Shown: piece after piece, positions 33,256 to 43,101 of the stretch
Layout: the number at the start of each line of letters is the position of its first letter
Numbering within the stretch: the stretch's first letter is position 1
Origin: an uncultured Lachnospiraceae bacterium
Lineage (GTDB): Bacteria; Bacillota; Clostridia; Lachnospirales; Lachnospiraceae
Assembly (NCBI GenBank): GCA_947625205.1
Contig: CANQNN010000006.1
Location: 1 to 64,000 of the forward strand
DNA length: 64,000 bases
Direction of reading: 5' to 3'
Made by a program: the position numbers and the translations under genes
Notes under the pieces: model-generated
What the model saw: only the letters and a program-made list of their open reading frames with translations
Told to the model about the DNA's origin: nothing
The model's database searches: none

Positions 33256-34743
33256 TCAGATGATAATGCACACCATGCCGCCGTTGCTGTCGTTTACGAT
33301 CTTCTGCATCGTTTCCTGCAGTTTTACCTGACTCTCCTCGTTTATCATGGATATCTTACCCGTGATGCCGTCATTGACAAGCTGTTCCACAGTCTTGCCG
33401 AATATATTGGTCTCCCAGATGCCCTCTTCGCTTGTTCCGGTATCGGAAATGTACTGGATCAGGTCTCTCGCCTGCTCTTCCGTGCCAACGATCGGGGATA
33501 TCTCCGTCTCGATGCTTGCCTTGATCATGTGAATACTCGGACTCTCAGCCTTGATCTTAACGCCGAATTTGTTTCCCTGGCGTATCAGCTCCGGCTTTTC
33601 CAATATGATCTCATCGCGGTCCGGCATCACCACGCCGTAGCCCTTATAGCGTACTGCTTCCAGTGCATGAAGCACCTTGACGTACTCCCGCTTCATCTTA
33701 GCCATCTCTTTCAGGACCGCAAGCATCTGATACTCGCTGCCGATCTCCTCGCCCACAAGCTCGCTTATCATCTCATAATAATATGAATCATCCACGTCCA
33801 GTATCACTCGGACGCTGCCGTCAGACATATTGATGCCATCGAGCTTGCACTTCTTGATATATTCGCTCTCGGGTGTAAAACGATTGGCCGTGATATCCCT
33901 TATACTGCTTAGATCCGCCATCAGTTTTTTGATCTGCGCCACGATATCCTTCTTCATCTTATGCTCATACGGAAGCATTTCCACCCACTTAGGCATATAG
34001 AATTCGATCATGGTGAGCGGAAATTCATAGAGAACATTCTCCATGATATGATTGATATCTTCTCGTTTGAGCTGTTCGCAATTGACCGGCATCACGGTAA
34101 CCTGATATTTTTCACTGATCCCGTCTGCAAGGGCCTGCGTCTCTTCGGCATATGGTTTGGAGGAATTAAGCAGCACGATAAACGGTTTGCCAAGACTTTG
34201 CAGCTCCGTGATCGTCCTTGCCTCCGCCTCGGCAAAGCTTTCCCTTGGCAATTCTCCGAAAGAACCGTCGCAGGTTACAACAATACCGATCGTAGAATGG
34301 TCCTTAATGACCTTTCTCGTACCGATCTCCGCCGCTTTTGTAAAAGGAATCTCCTCCGTTGACCACGGCGTTTTCACCATGCGCTCCATATCCTCCTCCA
34401 TGTGCCCGGAAGCGCCTTCCACCATGTATCCCACGCAGTCGATCAGACGCACATCGACATCAATATCCGCTCCCAGCCTGATATGCGCCGCCTCCTTAGG
34501 GATAAATTTAGGCTCCGTGGTCGTGATCGTCCTGCCTCCCGCACTCTGGGGCATCTCGTCCTGCGCGCGCTCTTTCTCGTTTTCATCCTCCATGAAGGGA
34601 AGCACAAGAAGATTCATAAATCGTTTGATAAATGTTGATTTGCCTGTCCTGACAGGTCCGACCACACCCAGATATATTTCTCCTCCCGTGCGAAGCTGTA
34701 TATCTTTATACAGGTCATATGTACTGTTCTGCAAAAAGTCCAT
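33256..34743 (-). CDS. spoIVA: Stage IV sporulation protein A
   Basis: A 495-residue SpoIVA, almost the same length as the Bacillus protein. Walker A is GPVRTGKS (29-36), and the TEPKFIPKEA and LIDCVGYMVEGASGHMEED segments are typical. It is an ATPase that polymerises on the forespore surface to build the basement layer of the spore coat. It is usually transcribed by sigma-E. Its AGGAGG ribosome site lies in the 3' arm of a hairpin directly upstream. This gene marks the organism as a spore former. Confidence 0.95.
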   Translation of the reverse strand: MDFLQNSTYDLYKDIQLRTGGEIYLGVVGPVRTGKSTFIKRFMNLLVLPFMEDENEKERAQDEMPQSAGGRTITTTEPKFIPKEAAHIRLGADIDVDVRLIDCVGYMVEGASGHMEEDMERMVKTPWSTEEIPFTKAAEIGTRKVIKDHSTIGIVVTCDGSFGELPRESFAEAEARTITELQSLGKPFIVLLNSSKPYAEETQALADGISEKYQVTVMPVNCEQLKREDINHIMENVLYEFPLTMIEFYMPKWVEMLPYEHKMKKDIVAQIKKLMADLSSIRDITANRFTPESEYIKKCKLDGINMSDGSVRVILDVDDSYYYEMISELVGEEIGSEYQMLAVLKEMAKMKREYVKVLHALEAVRYKGYGVVMPDRDEIILEKPELIRQGNKFGVKIKAESPSIHMIKASIETEISPIVGTEEQARDLIQYISDTGTSEEGIWETNIFGKTVEQLVNDGITGKISMINEESQVKLQETMQKIVNDSNGGMVCIII

Positions 34744-34801
34744 AAAAAAATCCTCCTGCTTATACTGGTAAATGTATATGCGGGAGGATTATTTTGTATT
34801 C
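34744..34801 (-). promoter_or_regulatory. Hairpin/terminator containing the spoIVA ribosome site, with sigma-E-like promoter
   Basis: AATCCTCC (34749-34756) pairs with GGAGGATT (34783-34790), with inner GC and TATAC/GTATA pairs. On the minus strand the GGAGGATT arm is followed by seven T residues and then the spoIVA ATG. It is thus both the likely terminator of the lactonase gene and a lock on the spoIVA ribosome site. A sigma-E-like promoter (-35 around 34795-34801, -10 CATATACA at 34773-34780) would start inside the hairpin and leave the site free. Confidence 0.55.
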
Positions 34802-34805
34802 CGGG

Positions 34806-35867
34806 TCATTCCTCGATCTTATGGAAAATAATGCAATTGGGCTGGTTGACCGGAATTTCCTTACCGTTCATTACAAGAAGGCCGTTTTTCAAGTCAACCG
34901 TAAAAAACGTCATCGTATTGGATTCCTGATTGAGAGACACCAGATGCTTATTGTCCGGAAACAGGTTCGCATCCTTCGGATAATCGCCGCTGATCGGCAG
35001 ACACAGTATCTTTTCAAGCATACCTGTCTTCTGGTCGATCCTGTATATGATAACGCTATTATCTCCGGCGTTTGAGCTGACCATATATTTGAAATCTGCC
35101 GAGATATTCAGCGCGCTTGCCGCAGAGCCGCCCGCGTGATAATCATTCAGCGTGGATATCGTCTGAATCTTCTCAAACTCAGGATTTCCGTTGATCTCTT
35201 CATAAGTATATACATCTATATAATTCTTTAACTCATGCACAATATACAGGAATCTTCCGTCTTTAGAGAACTTCATATGGCGCGGTGCGGATTCCTGTTC
35301 GCTTCTGATCATATCGATCGGTTTCAGCTTGCCGTTCTCATGATCGAGACGGTAGACATTGACATGGTCAAGCCCCAGATCCGCCGCACACAGATAATGA
35401 TTGTCTCTGGTCATCTTCACGCAGTTGACATGCGGTCTGAAGTTGCGCTCCGCAATACTGCCGAGTCCCTTATGGAATATCTCATCCGTGATCTCACCGA
35501 TACCGCCGTCCTCATTAAGCCGCAGCACAGTGATCTTTCCGTCGTGATAGCCACCCACAAAAAGGAATCTGTCTTCATAGTCGGTCGACAGATAACAGCC
35601 TCTCATGCCATTGATACTGCCTGAATTGATGACGTCCAGATCCCCGCCGGGCAAGATCTTATATGCTTCCACGCCGAAGTCCGTGATCGAATACAGGAAC
35701 TTACCGTTATGGGAGATCGTAATGTAGGAGGAATTCGTTATCTTGACTTGATTCTTCTCCGACATCCTTCCGTTCTTTAAATCAACGTCATATATTTTGA
35801 TACCGTAAGTCTCTTCTCTTCCCACCGTATAAGTGGAAACATATGCCACATATTTACACTGACCCAT
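34806..35867 (-). CDS. Lactonase family beta-propeller protein
   Basis: A 353-residue seven-bladed propeller of the 6-phosphogluconolactonase (Pgl, YbhE-like) family. Repeated blade motifs are visible: YITISHNGKFLYSI, FLFVGGYHDG, NHYLCAADLGLDHV, DGRFLYIVHEL, FKYMVSSNAGDNSV and NKHLVSLNQESNTMTFF. No signal peptide, so cytoplasmic. The family hydrolyses 6-phosphogluconolactone, but many members have unknown substrates. AAAGGCG precedes the ATG. Confidence 0.8.
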   Translation of the reverse strand: MGQCKYVAYVSTYTVGREETYGIKIYDVDLKNGRMSEKNQVKITNSSYITISHNGKFLYSITDFGVEAYKILPGGDLDVINSGSINGMRGCYLSTDYEDRFLFVGGYHDGKITVLRLNEDGGIGEITDEIFHKGLGSIAERNFRPHVNCVKMTRDNHYLCAADLGLDHVNVYRLDHENGKLKPIDMIRSEQESAPRHMKFSKDGRFLYIVHELKNYIDVYTYEEINGNPEFEKIQTISTLNDYHAGGSAASALNISADFKYMVSSNAGDNSVIIYRIDQKTGMLEKILCLPISGDYPKDANLFPDNKHLVSLNQESNTMTFFTVDLKNGLLVMNGKEIPVNQPNCIIFHKIEE

Positions 35868-36029
35868 ATCAAACCACGCCTTTCATACCATATTATGCAT
35901 CCGTTTCCGTAAGCCGTGCATATTTTGCCACCGACCGTCCATCGGCTGCATCTATTGTAACATAGTTCGCAGGCTTTGTTAATCTTTTTCAGAAAATGAC
36001 AGGTTAACCAAATTAAATTTTAAGCCCGG

Positions 36030-36653
36030 TCAGAAGGAGTTCAGCGTGTCGTCCTCCTGCTCGTGAGTCGCAACATATTTTAAATAGTAGATTGCCTCAT
36101 AGACAGGCGGGACACACAGGAACAAAAGCGTTATCACGCCCTCCACCAACAAATAACTGCCGTCATACAGCATACAGAATAGCAGATTGTTCCAGAATCC
36201 CTCTCTGTCCGGCGGATAAAAACAGACCGCCGAGATGACGAAGAGAACATACTGGCAGCATATTCCTATCACATAACCCATCTTCAATTTGAACGGCTCC
36301 GCTCTCACCCCTATATCCGAACCGCTGCCGGTGTCCGTCTGCGGTTCTTTCAACAGACCGCCCAGGCAGAATACGCCGTAACCCAGCGGATATTCCAAAA
36401 GCAGCGGAAGCAGCTGCGAAGCGACCGCTTCACCCGTCAGACGGTCCACTCCCATTCTTACCAGACCGAACAGTACGGAGCAGACTAACCCGTATTTAAA
36501 TCCAAAAAAATAAGTGACAAGCCACAAAGACAAAAGGCTCAGGTAAGTGACAGAACCTCCCTGGGGAAGCACCACCACCTTAACGGCGGACAACAGCATA
36601 AACAAGGCCAGGAAGATCAATGTCCATATCCATTTACGATTCCATAGTTTCAT
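36030..36653 (-). CDS. ThiT-like thiamine transporter S component
   Basis: A 207-residue membrane protein with about six helices. The PQGGSVTYLSLLSLWLVTYFFGFKYGL segment early in the protein and the LLEYPLGYGVF segment match the ThiT family, the thiamine-binding S component of ECF transporters. It needs a shared EcfAA'T module, not in this window. It starts 1 base after the stop of the GNAT-membrane gene, with AGGGAG as the ribosome site, so it is the last gene of the polyamine operon. No TPP riboswitch was seen. Confidence 0.7.
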   Translation of the reverse strand: MKLWNRKWIWTLIFLALFMLLSAVKVVVLPQGGSVTYLSLLSLWLVTYFFGFKYGLVCSVLFGLVRMGVDRLTGEAVASQLLPLLLEYPLGYGVFCLGGLLKEPQTDTGSGSDIGVRAEPFKLKMGYVIGICCQYVLFVISAVCFYPPDREGFWNNLLFCMLYDGSYLLVEGVITLLFLCVPPVYEAIYYLKYVATHEQEDDTLNSF

Positions 36654-36654
36654 C

Positions 36655-38556
36655 TTAATCTCCCTTCCGGGGCGTTTTCACGGCAGGATAATCTGTCTGT
36701 TTTTTCCTTCGCACCATATTGCGTTTGTACATATTCCTCTTTCTTTTTCTCAGGATCATATACAGCAGTAAAATCGTCAGCGTGCCGCTGATGATGACCG
36801 TTGTAAACGTTCTCGGCGCATATTCCGCCTCGATCCCCGCCCAATGGTAAAAGCCCATGAGCAGTCCCACCGCAAAATCCTGGATCTGGATGACGGCAAG
36901 AACCGTGGCGACAATATTCAGGATCGCGCCGTTTACCGCCTCCGTCTGCGCCGTTTTGAGTTCCACGATATGTTCCAGAAACTGCTGATGCTCATAGTAC
37001 GTCTGCCGCAGCTCCTCGTTGGAAAATGCCCTGGTAATGCACGCGGCCTCCGCCTGCGTTCCATTGTATTTAAAATTCCGGATCTCCCAGAAACGCACCG
37101 TCTTGCCAAACTCGCGGTAAAGCTCGAAGATCTGCTCATAAGAAATATCGCCGTCATTCGCCAGCGCGTTAGTGATCTTAATATTTGTCTTTGCAAGCGC
37201 GGTATTCTGAAACATCACAAGCTGTGCAATAAACGCATAAGTAGCCGTGCTGTCGATCCGCTCGTGTACATCCTCCGAGAAATCCTTCAGGATAAAAGCG
37301 ATCGTCACATCCGAAAGATACACCTCATAATAATCATACTGAGCGTGATCCGTCCGACACATCTCCTCTATATCCCTGCTCTGAATATGATAATCGATGT
37401 GCATACTGTTGTACACTTCACCGGACATGATATTCTGGAATTCCCGCTCTTCCTTCGGTTTGCCGGACAGACAGAGCAGCGATTTGCCGTCGCCGCACTT
37501 AATAAGGCCGTACTTAAGACGGAGATATTCATAGAAATCCGTATATTTCGGTCCGGACCCGCTCTCCGGATTTCTGATCTTCAGATATCCGTAAGAGAGC
37601 TGATCCTGAACCTGTGTCGTGGAAAATGGCGAATCCGGCAAAAACAATGTCATAACATACATATGACTGGGCCGGTGCGCTGCCAGGATCGCATACATCC
37701 TTTCCTCACCAACCACGATCTCACTGCCCTCAGGCGGATAATCATCCGTTGTGTGCAGTAGATCAAACGCGCCCAGATAAACCATATCCAGCTCCTCCAG
37801 CACGGCGTTGGACATCTCATAGCGCAGACAATCCTCCAGTCCGTCAAGAAGCGTACGCGCCATTTCGGGCACACAGTCCTTATTGGCATCCCCATTTTGG
37901 AAAAGCCCGTCCATACGGTGATTTCTGACATTGTCCGCAAACGGCAGAAGCAGATAAATATCGCTTTGATAACTTTTGAAATACAAATCATGTGCCAAAA
38001 GCTTCTCCAGAAACCGTTGCTGGCACAGGTAGACTATATTGCCGTCCTCCAGGGAGCGCTCCACCGTAAACATATAGTTCCGAAGCGCTTTCCTGCCATC
38101 CGCCGAAATGGCGATCGCGCTGATATCGGTGATTGGAAAGCCCCCGTCCTGCAGCATATTCAGATGTGCGATCCACGCGTCGGACAGCACAACGATAGCT
38201 TTCCCGCCCCGATAGTCGGGGTGGACCGCGATCGAGATAACGAACAGATGATTTGTCTTCGTATCATACTGCGCGATCTCATCTGCGCGGATATCATCGT
38301 CCCTGATCGTGGATGTCTGATACCGAATATCCTGATACAGTGCGTCCGTGCATGGGAAAAAATTGATGTATCCCGCCAGTCGTCCGCTCTCCTCATCCAT
38401 GATACAGACAAAGCTGTCACGATTCGCCTGATACCGCGCGACCATATTCTTCAGTTCTCCGGCATATTCTGCTGAATAAACGATCTTATCCAGTTCCATG
38501 ATCTTTGGAAGGAAATCGGCGTCAAATTCCAGTCCTGTCAGAACCTTAAACCGCAT
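36655..38556 (-). CDS. GNAT domain fused to a C-terminal membrane domain
   Basis: A 633-residue protein. Residues 1 to about 175 form a GNAT acetyltransferase-like domain (FVISIAVHPDYRGGKAI holds the acyl-CoA loop). The middle (about 190-540) has no domain I recognise; it has a predicted mixed fold and a helical stretch. Residues about 555-610 hold two membrane helices, followed by a strongly basic tail. Its gene starts 15 bases after potD and is followed directly by the ThiT-like gene. Inferred: a membrane-anchored acetyltransferase that may act on polyamines or on envelope substrates. The combination is unusual. Confidence 0.55.
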   Translation of the reverse strand: MRFKVLTGLEFDADFLPKIMELDKIVYSAEYAGELKNMVARYQANRDSFVCIMDEESGRLAGYINFFPCTDALYQDIRYQTSTIRDDDIRADEIAQYDTKTNHLFVISIAVHPDYRGGKAIVVLSDAWIAHLNMLQDGGFPITDISAIAISADGRKALRNYMFTVERSLEDGNIVYLCQQRFLEKLLAHDLYFKSYQSDIYLLLPFADNVRNHRMDGLFQNGDANKDCVPEMARTLLDGLEDCLRYEMSNAVLEELDMVYLGAFDLLHTTDDYPPEGSEIVVGEERMYAILAAHRPSHMYVMTLFLPDSPFSTTQVQDQLSYGYLKIRNPESGSGPKYTDFYEYLRLKYGLIKCGDGKSLLCLSGKPKEEREFQNIMSGEVYNSMHIDYHIQSRDIEEMCRTDHAQYDYYEVYLSDVTIAFILKDFSEDVHERIDSTATYAFIAQLVMFQNTALAKTNIKITNALANDGDISYEQIFELYREFGKTVRFWEIRNFKYNGTQAEAACITRAFSNEELRQTYYEHQQFLEHIVELKTAQTEAVNGAILNIVATVLAVIQIQDFAVGLLMGFYHWAGIEAEYAPRTFTTVIISGTLTILLLYMILRKRKRNMYKRNMVRRKKQTDYPAVKTPRKGD

Positions 38557-38571
38557 AAAAGCTACCTCCCG

Positions 38572-39624
38572 TCAGTCCGCTTTAAGTTCTTTCCACAGCT
38601 CGTTATACAACCTGGCGATCTCCTCATCCGCCTGCGTGCAGACCTCGCATTTGGCCAGATCCTCCTCGGTGGGTGTGATGGCGGGATCATTTCTTAATTC
38701 TTCGTCCATATTCTCCACAACGGCCTCATTGGGCGTGGAGTAATAGATGTACTCAAAATTTTTCTCAGCTACATCCTCACGGCAGAGGAAATCGAGGAAT
38801 TTTGCCGCCGCCTCGGGATTCTTACAATTCTTCGTCACGATCCACGAATCGATCCATACGTTGGAGCCTTCTTTCGGCACTACATAAGCCAGGTCCTCAT
38901 TATATTCATGACCAAGATATGCCTCGCCGGAGTACACGACTGCCATCGCGGCATTTCCCGCGACCACTTCATCTCTCGCCTCGTCCACCAGATAGGCCTG
39001 TACATCCGGTTTCTGCCTGATAAGAAGCTGCTGCGCCTCACGCAGTTCGTTTTCATCGGATGTATTTAAAGAATAACCAAGATACTTTAAGGTGATCATA
39101 AAAGTATCCCGCTGGCTGTTCTGCATGATGATATCATTCTTGTAACTGCCGTCAAAGAGAACGCTCCAGCTGTCGACCGGCCCGTCTACCTTCGTGGTAT
39201 CATAGAGAATGCCGATCGTTCCGTAGAAGTAAGGCAGCGCATATTCATTGTCCGGATCAAAAGCCTTTGAGAATTGCCAGAACCGGTCCCCGATATTATC
39301 CGCATATTTCATGGAAGAAAAGTCAACTTTCTGTGCCTCGCCCTCCTGAATAAGCCTCTGTATCATATAGTCGGCTGAGCAGACAAGATCATAGGAGATG
39401 GCGCCTGAGCTGTACTTGGCATATAACTCTTCCGGCGTCAGCGCCTCCTCATACTTAATGCCGATCCCCGTCTCCTCTGTAAACTGGTCGATCACCTCGG
39501 GATCCATATACTCCCCGTAATTAAAAACCGTAAGGTATTCCGCCGGTTCCTCTTTTCCGCAACCGCCCAGCATAAGGCCTCCGGTCAGCGCTATCAGCGC
39601 CGCGCATAGGTTCTTTCGCAACAT
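38572..39624 (-). CDS. potD: Polyamine ABC transporter substrate-binding lipoprotein
   Basis: A 350-residue extracellular solute-binding protein. A lipoprotein signal with lipobox LGGC gives C22 as the lipidated cysteine. The mature part follows the PotD pattern: FNYGEYMDPEVIDQF at the N-terminus, YDLVCSADYMIQRL, YALPYFYGTIGILYD, and WIDSWIVTKNCKNPEAAAKFLDFL. It captures spermidine or putrescine and delivers it to PotBC. It directly follows potC. Confidence 0.9.
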   Translation of the reverse strand: MLRKNLCAALIALTGGLMLGGCGKEEPAEYLTVFNYGEYMDPEVIDQFTEETGIGIKYEEALTPEELYAKYSSGAISYDLVCSADYMIQRLIQEGEAQKVDFSSMKYADNIGDRFWQFSKAFDPDNEYALPYFYGTIGILYDTTKVDGPVDSWSVLFDGSYKNDIIMQNSQRDTFMITLKYLGYSLNTSDENELREAQQLLIRQKPDVQAYLVDEARDEVVAGNAAMAVVYSGEAYLGHEYNEDLAYVVPKEGSNVWIDSWIVTKNCKNPEAAAKFLDFLCREDVAEKNFEYIYYSTPNEAVVENMDEELRNDPAITPTEEDLAKCEVCTQADEEIARLYNELWKELKAD

Positions 39625-40428
39625 TTATCTGCTCCTTTCTACAATATCGTCCGTACTTTTTCCCTTGCCGGACAGTATATTAAACAACAACAGTATCACA
39701 AATATCACTGCAAACAGCAGTGTGGACAAAGCATACATCTGCGGCTTGATACCTTTTCTGATCTCCCCGTAGATCATGGTTGACAACGTATTGACACCGG
39801 CTCCTTTTGTAAAATATGTAATGACAAAATCGTCCATCGACATTGTCAGCGCCATAAAAAATCCCGCCAGTATACCGCTGCCGGCCTGCGGAAGCACAAT
39901 GTGGAAAAATGCATAAACGCTGCCCGCGCCCAGATCTCTTGCCGCCTCATAAATGCTTATGTTAAGCGATTTTAACTTTGGCATAACGCTCAGTATCACA
40001 TACGGTATATTAAAAGTAATATGCGCGATCATCACACTTCCGAATCCGAGCGGCATAAACCGGACAAACCAGAGCATCAGCGCGATCCCTGTCACAATAT
40101 CCGCATTCAGGATCGGAATGTTTGTCACAGACATCACGACCCGATAGCTCCGCCTGCGCATTGCCTCAATTCCCAAAGCGCCCAGCGTTCCTATGACCGT
40201 TGCGGCGGCGGCCGATCCGAATCCCAGGATCAGCGTTGTCTTAAGCGCCTCCATGATCTGTCTGTTGGAGAACAGGCTGCCGTACCACTGAAGCGTAAAA
40301 CCGCCCCATTTTACCCGGGAACGCGAATCATTAAAAGACAGCACGACCAGTACAAGAATCGGGGCATACAGGAACAGTAGAATAAGCGCCAGATAACATT
40401 TCATAAATACCCTTTTCAGACTCACCAT
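39625..40428 (-). CDS. potC: Polyamine ABC transporter permease
   Basis: A 267-residue permease with six membrane helices. The EAA loop that contacts the ATPase is [21 protein letters not shown]. It forms the membrane channel with PotB. Its start overlaps the potB end by 7 bases and potD begins right after it. Confidence 0.9.
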   Translation of the reverse strand: MVSLKRVFMKCYLALILLFLYAPILVLVVLSFNDSRSRVKWGGFTLQWYGSLFSNRQIMEALKTTLILGFGSAAAATVIGTLGALGIEAMRRRSYRVVMSVTNIPILNADIVTGIALMLWFVRFMPLGFGSVMIAHITFNIPYVILSVMPKLKSLNISIYEAARDLGAGSVYAFFHIVLPQAGSGILAGFFMALTMSMDDFVITYFTKGAGVNTLSTMIYGEIRKGIKPQMYALSTLLFAVIFVILLLFNILSGKGKSTDDIVERSR

Positions 40429-41237
40429 ATCGTAGTCCCCCTGTCCTCCATGTCATTCTGCATCGTAAAAGCCAGACTGATGAGGACCAGAAGCATAAGC
40501 GATATAGAGAGGCCTGCGCCCAAATGCCAGTCCATACTCTTCATAAACTCCTGTTCGATGATATTACCGATCAACTGCACCTTGCCGCCGCCCAGGATAT
40601 CCGCAATGACAAAAGAAGTCATGGCCGGCACAAACACCATTACCACGCCGCTAAGCATACCGGGCATAGAAAGCGGGAAAATGATCTTACGGAATACCGC
40701 CATACTGCCCGCGCCCAGATCCCTTGCCGCCTCGATCGTATCCTCATCGATATCGGAGATGGCATTAAAGACAGGCAGTATCATATAGGGAAGGAAATCA
40801 TACACCATACCGATCATAAGAGCGCCCCATGTGTTACTGATGGAAAGCGGCGCGATCCCCAACTTGCCCAGCAGAAAATTCAAAATACCGTTTTTGGACA
40901 GTATCATCTGCCATGCCAGTATCCGCAGAATAAAATTCATCCACATCGGAAGCACTAACAGAAAGATGGTAAACCCCTTTCGCTTAAACCGAAAGCTCTT
41001 TAAAAAAAGCGCCGCCGGATATGCCAGAAGTATACAGATCAGTGTACAGCCAAGCGCTATCGCAAGCGAGAAAAACAATGCCTGCCGGTTGATCGGTTCC
41101 GAAATAGCAAGGATGTTGCTCCATGTAAACGTGCCGTTATCCCTTGTAAAAGCGCTGATCCCGATAGTGATAAGCGGGAGCAGCGTAAAGCCCACGACCC
41201 AGATAATATACGGTGTGGCAAGATACTTTCTTTTCAT
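40422..41237 (-). CDS. potB: Polyamine ABC transporter permease
   Basis: A 271-residue permease with six membrane helices and the EAA loop [21 protein letters not shown]. It has the longer first loop ([12 protein letters not shown]) usual in PotB. It overlaps potA by 4 bases (ATGA), which suggests translational coupling. Confidence 0.9.
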   Translation of the reverse strand: MKRKYLATPYIIWVVGFTLLPLITIGISAFTRDNGTFTWSNILAISEPINRQALFFSLAIALGCTLICILLAYPAALFLKSFRFKRKGFTIFLLVLPMWMNFILRILAWQMILSKNGILNFLLGKLGIAPLSISNTWGALMIGMVYDFLPYMILPVFNAISDIDEDTIEAARDLGAGSMAVFRKIIFPLSMPGMLSGVVMVFVPAMTSFVIADILGGGKVQLIGNIIEQEFMKSMDWHLGAGLSISLMLLVLISLAFTMQNDMEDRGTTIW

Positions 41238-42316
41238 TCTTTGATTATCTCCGCATCTTCAGATTTAGGTTTATGCATGATCTGGATATTGTCGGGAACT
41301 ACATAGAGTCCAACCTGCGATCCCACTTCCGGCGCGTTGACACTCTGGCTTACCCATTCGTAACCGTCCGTGCGCACCTTGATCTCATAATAGGCGCCCT
41401 TAAACAGCACAGAAATTACCTGTCCGCTAAAAAAGCCGCATTCCACCGGTTTGATCTCCAGATCCTCAGGTCTGATGACCACATCCACGGTTTCCCGCTC
41501 TCCAAATCCTTCATCCACACAAGGGATCTTCACGCCGAGTATCTCCACGACTCTGTCGCGCAGCATGATTCCGTCAATAATGTTGCTTTCGCCGATAAAA
41601 TCAGCTACGAAGGCATTCTGCGGCTCATCGTAAATAGATTTGGACGTCCCCATCTGCTGTATGATACCCCGGTTCATCACCACGATCCTGTCCGACATGG
41701 TGAGGGCCTCCTCCTGATCATGGGTAACATAGACGAAAGTGATCCCCACTTCTTTCTTGATCCTGATAAGCTCCTGCTGCATGTCATGGCGCAGCTTTAA
41801 GTCAAGCGCACCGAGCGGCTCATCCAGAAGCAGTATCTCCGGCTCGTTCACGATCGCGCGCGCGATGGCGATCCTCTGCTGCTGGCCTCCGGAGAGCGCC
41901 GTTGTATTGCGTTTCTCGTAGCCTTCCAGATTCACAAGCTTCAGGGCGTATTTGATCTTATCCTGAATATAGGACTTGCTTTTTTTCTTCAGCTTCAATC
42001 CAAAGGCGATATTCTCCTCCACGTTCATATGCGGAAATAAAGAATATTTCTGGAAAACCGTATTGACATTTCGCTTTTCCGCAGCCAGATCCGTGATATC
42101 CTTCCCGTCAAACCAGACTGAGCCGGCATCCGGCCTCACAAAACCGCCTATAATGCGCAGCGTCGTACTCTTTCCGCAGCCGGAAGGCCCCAGCAGCGTA
42201 ATAAACTCATTCTTACCGATGGACAGGGAAAGATCGTCCAATACCTTTTTACCGTCAAAAGACTTGGAAATATTCTTAAGCTCCAGTATGTCTCTTTCTT
42301 TTTCGTTCGTTTCCAT
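41234..42316 (-). CDS. potA: Polyamine ABC transporter ATPase
   Basis: A 360-residue ABC ATPase. Walker [10 protein letters not shown], signature LSGGQQQR, Walker [12 protein letters not shown] and the H-loop [10 protein letters not shown] are all intact. The C-terminal TOBE domain (about 280-345) is present. It powers polyamine import. It starts 10 bases after the XRE-cupin gene. Confidence 0.92.
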   Translation of the reverse strand: METNEKERDILELKNISKSFDGKKVLDDLSLSIGKNEFITLLGPSGCGKSTTLRIIGGFVRPDAGSVWFDGKDITDLAAEKRNVNTVFQKYSLFPHMNVEENIAFGLKLKKKSKSYIQDKIKYALKLVNLEGYEKRNTTALSGGQQQRIAIARAIVNEPEILLLDEPLGALDLKLRHDMQQELIRIKKEVGITFVYVTHDQEEALTMSDRIVVMNRGIIQQMGTSKSIYDEPQNAFVADFIGESNIIDGIMLRDRVVEILGVKIPCVDEGFGERETVDVVIRPEDLEIKPVECGFFSGQVISVLFKGAYYEIKVRTDGYEWVSQSVNAPEVGSQVGLYVVPDNIQIMHKPKSEDAEIIKE

Positions 42317-42325
42317 ATGCTTCTC

Positions 42326-42874
42326 CTAAAAGCTGGGCGGTGTGCTGACCCAGAGCACTTTTGCGTCTTTTCGTCCCGCCGCTTCCAGCTTATGTCGTTT
42401 CGTGGCAGAATAATAGAAAGAATCCCCCTGCTCCGCAATATGTACCTTCTCTCCGAAATACAGCTTTACGCTGCCCTCCAGAACATACCCGAATTCCTCC
42501 CCCTCATGCGGTTTGTCAAAAGGCTTGTTCTCCTTTGTGCACAAAGTGACAAGAATCGGTTCCATCTGATTTCTCTGGGCCGTCGGCACAAGCCATCTGG
42601 TGCTGTTGCCCGCCTTGTCTGTCTTCTCAAAACAATCTTCCGGTTTATAGACGATCTGCGGATCCTCGTCATCGTTGAAAAAATCCGTTAGATTACTGCC
42701 AAGGCACTCTACGATATCCGCAAGCGTAGCAACAGAAGGCGCGGTAAATCCCCGCTCCACCTGAGAGATAAAGCCCTTCGTAAGATCTGCGCGGTCAGCC
42801 AGTTCCTGCTGCGTCAGACCATTCTGATTTCTCAGATTTCTAATCTTATTTCCGATCTGTTCTTCCAGTTTCAT
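42326..42874 (-). CDS. XRE-cupin regulator of the polyamine operon
   Basis: A 182-residue protein. Residues 6-62 form an XRE HTH (QNGLTQQELADRADLTKGFISQVE as the recognition part), and residues about 105-175 form a cupin sensor (HEGEEFGYVLEGSVKLYFG then DSFYYSATKRHKLEA). The layout matches PuuR-like polyamine-responsive regulators. It is the first gene of the potABCD operon and probably controls its own promoter, where an inverted repeat overlaps the -35 box. Confidence 0.88.
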   Translation of the reverse strand: MKLEEQIGNKIRNLRNQNGLTQQELADRADLTKGFISQVERGFTAPSVATLADIVECLGSNLTDFFNDDEDPQIVYKPEDCFEKTDKAGNSTRWLVPTAQRNQMEPILVTLCTKENKPFDKPHEGEEFGYVLEGSVKLYFGEKVHIAEQGDSFYYSATKRHKLEAAGRKDAKVLWVSTPPSF

Positions 42875-42921
42875 AACTCAAATTCCTTTTACCTCGTATT
42901 TTACGCGAGTTGTTTACTAAC

Positions 42922-42983
42922 AGTTAACTTCATGTTTATATGCACTGACTTCAATTATACATATACTAAACATAAAGTCAACT
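42922..42983 (-). promoter_or_regulatory. Promoter and operator-like inverted repeat of the polyamine operon
   Basis: On the minus strand: -35 TTGACT (42976-42981), 16-base spacer, -10 TATAAT (42954-42959). Arms AGTTAACTTCATGTTTA (42922-42938) and its inverted counterpart (42967-42983) match at 15 of 17 positions. One arm covers the -35 box, the other lies past the start point. Likely operator of the XRE-cupin protein. Confidence 0.6.
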
Positions 42984-43013
42984 ATATTTTTTATCATATG
43001 TGCTGTAAAAATA

Positions 43014-43056
43014 AAAAACGGCAAGACACAGACCCCAAAGTCCATGTATTCTGCCG
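43014..43056 (-). terminator. Terminator of the DUF4358 gene
   Basis: CGGCAG and TGCCG form the base of a hairpin with partial inner pairing (ACA/TGT). On the minus strand GTTTTTTATTTTT follows. It lies about 50 bases after the stop codon. Confidence 0.6.
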
Positions 43057-43101
43057 TCAGACTGCTCTTTTTACTTATTATAATACTTTAATAATAATAC
43101 T

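Noticed and set aside
36544-36660. TPP riboswitch before the ThiT-like gene
   Set aside because: The gene starts one base after the previous gene and no thi-box sequence is visible.
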